From positions 1 through 8,753 of the forward strand of contig CALVUU010000052.1 of NCBI GenBank assembly GCA_944363655.1: a DNA stretch of 8,753 bases. Direction: 5' to 3'. Position numbers and translations under genes: made by a program. The notes below the pieces were generated by a model. That model saw nothing but the letters and a program-made list of their open reading frames with translations. It was not told the origin of the DNA and made no database searches. The stretch is from an uncultured Bacilli bacterium. Lineage in GTDB: Bacteria; Bacillota_I; Bacilli_A; RF39; UBA660. Of the stretch, positions 5,951 through 8,753 are shown piece by piece. The number at the start of each line of letters is the position of its first letter. Positions within the stretch are counted from its first letter, which is position 1.

Positions 5951-7606
5951 ATGGAAGAAGAAAGAAATATAGGGAAAATATTTTACAAAAACGGATTTGA
6001 ATTTACTAATTTAAGGGCTCTTGTTCGGGAAGCAGAAAATGTCGATTTAAATGATTTATTAGATAAATTGCTTGATTTAGAAAAGAAAATGAATAGTAGT
6101 GCAGAAATTAAGGATTTAGCTAGTTATGTTGATGAAAGATTAGAAAGTATTGAAAAAATAGTTAATGATGATTCATATTTTAATTTATCGGATGTAGCAG
6201 TTAAAAGTGATTATAATGCGCAAGTAAAAGCTATTAAAGATAAGTTTCATTATGCTAGACATTTATTAGATGCTGAGGCAGAATGGAAAAAACAACAAGA
6301 TAATTATGAAAAAGCAACAATAAGTATAAATCAAAGATTATTTAAACTAGATCATGATAATACTATATCTGGAGAAGAGAAAAATGAATTAGGTAGTGAA
6401 CTTTTAGCAGAAAAGAAAGCTATTTTAAAAGACCATAGTGATGCTTTAGAAAATTATTTAAGATGTCAAGAAGAATATGAAAATAGTCAAAAAGATTTTG
6501 ATTTAACTCAATTTAGAAATGGTTTATTAAATAATATAAATAAAATTGAAGATTCTATTAAAAAAGCAATTTTAGATCAATCAGTAGATCAAAATAATAA
6601 ATCTAAATTAGATAAGATTTTAGATTTAATTAAAGATATGCGAGAAACTGTCGTTTATTATGGACTTGAAAGTACAAGAGCTAAAAAAGAATTTGATGAT
6701 ATATGTAAAAAGTTTAGTTTAAAATATTTAAAAAATGATAAAGAAAAAAATGTAGAAGTTTCAAAAAAAGAAGAATTAGTTGTAGCATCTGAAGTTGTTG
6801 AAAAGCCTGTTTATAATCCAGTACAAACTGAAGAACCAATTGTTCAACCTTCAATTAAAGAACTTGTTGAAAAAGTTTATGAGGATTTAAAAAGATTAAA
6901 TCCTGATGTTGAATTTAATTTAGTAAGTGATCCAATTAATCCTAAGTTTGATGGAAGAATTGAAGCTTCTACGCAAATTACTAGCTTGTATTTGCCGGAG
7001 AACTTTTACTATATAAATAATGGTATTACTAATAGATTTAGTAGTAGCAAAGATCCTGTTTTAATTGAAATTGGAGAATTAAAAAGAACTGAAAAATTAG
7101 ACCAAGATGCTGAAGAAGTTTTAGATGTTCCTCAAGATTTTATAACAAAAACAGAAGATGTAAATATACCTATCGAAAAGAAACATACCGTAAAAAGGGT
7201 TAGAAAAGCAGTTATGGGAACCTATGCTAAAACATTGTTAACATTCTCAGCAATTGCTGGAGTTGCTGCTAAAATAAAAAATAAAACAGTATTAACTGCA
7301 ACAAATGTTTTAGAAAAACTTAGAAATGGCGCTCAAACTTTGCATAAAAAAATAGTAAAAGATAATGACGTAAGAAGTATAGCAGATAGTATATTAAATG
7401 ATTTTGATAATTTGCAAAAAAGTGGTGATGAACTAATGGATAAATATAAAGAAAGCAAAAGAAAAGAAAGTGTTCAAAAAAATACTACTTTAGAAAACGA
7501 AGAACAACTTGAAGATTTAGAAAGTGGTTTACAAAGAGCATTAAATGAATATGATAGCAATAAAGCAGAAATACTTGGTGAAGAACCATCTAGGATTGGG
7601 AGGTAA
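5951..7606 (+). CDS. Large coiled-coil protein of unknown function
   Basis: I do not recognise this 551-residue, strongly charged protein. Residues about 20-265 are Lys/Glu/Asp-rich helices with coiled-coil character (for example KIEDSIKKAILDQ and LDKILDLIKDM). A Glu/Pro/Val-rich linker follows at about 270-300 (VEKPVYNPVQTEEPIVQPS), then a possible small folded region around 300-380 with SLYLPENFYYINN. A basic stretch (KKHTVKRVRKAV) precedes a weakly hydrophobic segment at about 424-442 (TYAKTLLTFSAIAGVAAKI), which could be an amphipathic or membrane-touching helix. The last 100 residues are again charged helices. No signal peptide or catalytic motif is seen. The ATG at 5951 is chosen because GAAAGGGA lies nine bases before it; an out-of-frame ATG at 5944 is too close. 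It is followed after 3 bases by the DUF1292-like gene. Confidence 0.75.
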   Translation: MEEERNIGKIFYKNGFEFTNLRALVREAENVDLNDLLDKLLDLEKKMNSSAEIKDLASYVDERLESIEKIVNDDSYFNLSDVAVKSDYNAQVKAIKDKFHYARHLLDAEAEWKKQQDNYEKATISINQRLFKLDHDNTISGEEKNELGSELLAEKKAILKDHSDALENYLRCQEEYENSQKDFDLTQFRNGLLNNINKIEDSIKKAILDQSVDQNNKSKLDKILDLIKDMRETVVYYGLESTRAKKEFDDICKKFSLKYLKNDKEKNVEVSKKEELVVASEVVEKPVYNPVQTEEPIVQPSIKELVEKVYEDLKRLNPDVEFNLVSDPINPKFDGRIEASTQITSLYLPENFYYINNGITNRFSSSKDPVLIEIGELKRTEKLDQDAEEVLDVPQDFITKTEDVNIPIEKKHTVKRVRKAVMGTYAKTLLTFSAIAGVAAKIKNKTVLTATNVLEKLRNGAQTLHKKIVKDNDVRSIADSILNDFDNLQKSGDELMDKYKESKRKESVQKNTTLENEEQLEDLESGLQRALNEYDSNKAEILGEEPSRIGR

Positions 7607-7609
7607 ATT

Positions 7610-7888
7610 ATGAAGGTTGACACTGTGATTACTTTAGATAATGATTTAAATTGTTTGTTGTTAGAAAAAGCAAATTATAATAACGATAATTATTTCTTGT
7701 CAGTAGTACTAGATGATAATGAAGAACCAAGTGATGAATATATTGTTTTAAAAGAAATAATTGAAAATAATCAAGATTATGTAATGCGAGTTGTAGATGA
7801 ATCTGTACTTGCAGAACTTGTTAAATTATTTACTAATTCATTTGGTGAAAAAGTGCAAAATTTGCCAGATTTTGAAGATGCTGCTTAA
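7610..7888 (+). CDS. DUF1292-like small acidic protein
   Basis: This 92-residue acidic protein has the layout of DUF1292 (YrzB-like) proteins: an initial strand pair DTVITLDNDLNCLLLEK, then NYFLSVVLDDNEEP, EYIVLKEIIEN, and a closing helix DESVLAELVKLFTNSF. The similarity is from pattern memory only, so the family call is tentative. DUF1292 proteins are small cytoplasmic Bacillota proteins of unknown function. GGGAGG (7598-7603) overlaps the end of the upstream gene and stands six bases before the ATG, so the two genes are very likely co-expressed. The last codons and the TAA stop form part of a terminator hairpin, so the C-terminal sequence FEDAA may be shaped by the RNA structure. Confidence 0.7.
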   Translation: MKVDTVITLDNDLNCLLLEKANYNNDNYFLSVVLDDNEEPSDEYIVLKEIIENNQDYVMRVVDESVLAELVKLFTNSFGEKVQNLPDFEDAA

Positions 7889-7899
7889 GCATCTTTTTT
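7875..7899 (+). terminator. Intrinsic terminator embedded in the 3' end of the 92-aa gene
   Basis: AAGATGCT (7875-7882) pairs with AGCATCTT (7888-7895) around a five-base loop, followed by T residues to 7899. The left arm and loop are coding sequence and the stop codon TAA (7886-7888) lies at the loop/right-arm border. A ribosome terminating here would cover the hairpin, so termination may depend on translation. The next gene's ribosome binding site starts two bases after the T-run. Confidence 0.75.
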
Positions 7900-7900
7900 A

Positions 7901-7907
7901 GAAAGGA
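7901..7907 (+). promoter_or_regulatory. Ribosome binding site that fixes the nfeD start
   Basis: GAAAGGA ends seven bases before the ATG at 7915. An in-frame TTG at 7909 is only one base away from this site and therefore cannot be its start, so the ATG is preferred and the protein begins MDWIFW. Confidence 0.75.
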
Positions 7908-7914
7908 ATTGTAT

Positions 7915-8331
7915 ATGGATTGGATATTTTGGCTTATATTAGTAATAGTTCTTTCTATTATTGAACTTGTAACAGTAAATTTACTTACTATTTGGTTTTG
8001 TTTCAGTGGCATAGTTGCTTTAATTTTATCTTTTTATATCGATAATGTAGCAGTTGTTGCAACTATATTTGCTTTATTAGGAATATTTTTATTATTCACT
8101 ACTAGACCTATATTAAAAAATTATTTACCGACTCAAAAGAAAGTAAAAAGATTAGAAAAACTAGTTGGTAGAACTGGTATTGTAACTAAAGATATTTATC
8201 CAGACCTTGATGGAGAAGTAAAGGTAAGTAATCGTAAATATAAAGCTATTTCTGATAAGAAAATAAAAAAAGATACAGAGATTGAAGTTATAAATATTGA
8301 TGGATTAAAATTAATTGTAAAGAAAAAGTAG
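7915..8331 (+). CDS. Short NfeD-type membrane protein
   Basis: This 138-residue protein matches the short NfeD (NfeD1b) class, lacking the ClpP-like protease domain of long members. Three hydrophobic helices lie at about residues 3-21, 23-41 and 45-62, with a glutamate (Glu17) within the first. After a basic linker, residues 83-136 form the cytoplasmic OB-fold domain, with the typical pattern LVGRTGIV...DGEVKVSNRKYKAIS...IEVINIDGLKLIV. Family knowledge links NfeD to SPFH proteins (flotillin or stomatin types) in membrane microdomains and quality control, usually from the neighbouring gene. No SPFH gene follows here. It ends in TAG. It lies 15 bases behind a terminator with no promoter I can identify, so it probably depends on read-through from 5951-7888. 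Confidence 0.87.
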   Translation: MDWIFWLILVIVLSIIELVTVNLLTIWFCFSGIVALILSFYIDNVAVVATIFALLGIFLLFTTRPILKNYLPTQKKVKRLEKLVGRTGIVTKDIYPDLDGEVKVSNRKYKAISDKKIKKDTEIEVINIDGLKLIVKKK

Positions 8332-8363
8332 GTAATTAATTTTTAGGGTAGGAAATGTTTAAA

Positions 8364-8393
8364 AAGCAATTAACTACTCATGGTTAATTGCTT
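8364..8393 (+). terminator. Hairpin terminator after nfeD, weak T tract, possibly bidirectional
   Basis: A perfect 11-bp repeat AAGCAATTAAC (8364-8374) with GTTAATTGCTT (8383-8393) can extend by a T-G and an A-T pair to leave a CTCA loop. The downstream run is only TT-A-TTT, weaker than the other terminators here. The upstream side has five A residues, so on the minus strand the hairpin would be followed by a T5 run. It separates nfeD from the surface protein gene at 8489. Confidence 0.6.
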
Positions 8394-8457
8394 ATTTAAT
8401 TATACTTTATAATTATTTAGGATAAAGCATAGTTCGACAAGATATTTAAGTGTTTCT

Positions 8458-8466
8458 TGTTATACT
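8458..8466 (+). promoter_or_regulatory. Extended -10 promoter of the SipW-type surface protein gene
   Basis: TGTTATACT contains the -10 TATACT (8461-8466) with a TGn extension. No good -35 lies at 16-18 bases; the nearest resemblance, TTCGAC at 8433-8438, is 22 bases away. An imperfect operator-like repeat (ACAAGA at 8437-8442, TCTTGT at 8455-8460) overlaps its upstream edge. The leader of about 20 bases carries AAAAGGATAGG as ribosome binding site. Confidence 0.55.
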
Positions 8467-8488
8467 AAAATAAAAGGATAGGTTGTTT

Positions 8489-8753
8489 ATGAAAGATATA
8501 ATTTTAAAATTTAAGAAAGATAAAAAGAATTTAAGTTTACTTTTAGTTGCAGGTATTACATTAATTATAGTAACTCTTGGTGCAACATATGCCTTCTTTC
8601 AAAATCAAGGTAGTGGTAGTGGAAGAATTGATACAAGTGTTATAACTGGTACAACAGATCTATTATCATTTAGTTTTGGTGATTTAATAAATATCCATGC
8701 AACAGAAGAAAACTTTGGTAAAAATATGGGAGATTTATCAGATAGTACAACAG
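8489..8753 (+). CDS. Exported protein with SipW-type (TasA/camelysin-like) signal peptide, 3' end missing
   Basis: The first 88 residues are visible and the frame runs off the window. A basic N-terminus (KFKKDKKN) leads to a hydrophobic stretch at 15-30, then GATYAFFQ (31-38). This G-x-T-(Y/W/F)-A-F end is the hallmark of substrates of the SipW-type signal peptidase in Bacillus (TasA, camelysin), with predicted cleavage after Ala35. The segment after it (IDTSVITGTTDLLSFSF, from residue 47) fits the short N-terminal strands that follow such signals. It is likely the start of a surface protein of the same broad class as the one ending at 930, since those proteins commonly carry this signal, but the shared C-terminal region is outside the window. 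The start ATG follows GGATAGG by six bases. Confidence 0.82.
   Translation, partial: MKDIILKFKKDKKNLSLLLVAGITLIIVTLGATYAFFQNQGSGSGRIDTSVITGTTDLLSFSFGDLINIHATEENFGKNMGDLSDSTT

Noticed and set aside
7909..7914. Upstream TTG start for the NfeD protein
   Set aside because: It is one base from the ribosome binding site; the ATG at 7915 fits better.
8408..8413. TATAAT as promoter for the gene at 8489
   Set aside because: There is no TGn extension and no -35 at 16-18 bases, and it lies about 80 bases upstream while a better extended -10 is at 8458-8466.
1..8753. CRISPR arrays, tRNA or rRNA genes, insertion sequences, toxin-antitoxin or defence genes
   Set aside because: No regularly spaced repeats, cloverleaf-like segments, transposase motifs or small toxin-antitoxin pairs were visible on either strand, and nearly all sequence is taken up by identified genes.

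Overview
The window is AT-rich, uses AGA/TTA/AAT/TAT-type codons, and has strong purine-rich ribosome binding sites and intrinsic terminators. TGA is a genuine stop (928-930) and tryptophan is TGG, so the standard bacterial code applies rather than the Mycoplasma code 4. The gene content (YqeG, YqeH, endonuclease-type MutL, YceD-L32, SipW-type surface proteins) points to a low-GC Bacillota, most likely an uncultured gut member of the Bacilli/RF39-like or Erysipelotrichia-like lineages. That placement is an inference from style and content, not from a marker search.

Layout, all genes on the + strand. (1) 1-930 is the 3' part of a secreted or surface protein with a C-terminal DUF6273-like region, closed by a strong terminator. 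(2) 1007-5871 is a tightly packed six-gene operon starting at an extended -10 promoter: yqeG, yqeH, mutL, an unrecognised single-pass membrane protein, yceD and rpmF. Junctions are overlaps of 1-8 nt or gaps of 2-13 nt, so translational coupling is likely; a strong terminator follows rpmF. (3) 5951-7888 is a two-gene unit: a 551-residue, largely coiled-coil protein of unknown function and a 92-residue DUF1292-like protein whose last codons form a terminator hairpin. (4) 7915-8331 is a short NfeD-type membrane protein lying directly behind that terminator. (5) 8332-8488 is the longest intergenic stretch, with a hairpin terminator and a promoter. (6) 8489 to the window end is the 5' part of a protein with a SipW-type signal peptide, plausibly the same broad class of surface protein as the one at the left edge.

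The central operon combines ribosome assembly (YqeH GTPase for the small subunit, YceD and L32 for the large subunit), a HAD phosphatase usually linked to YqeH, and mismatch repair. No mobile element, CRISPR array, tRNA or rRNA was seen. I found no clear new multi-gene system. The best candidates for unexplored biology are the 551-aa/92-aa gene pair, the propeller-like membrane protein inside the operon, and the surface proteins that flank the housekeeping block.
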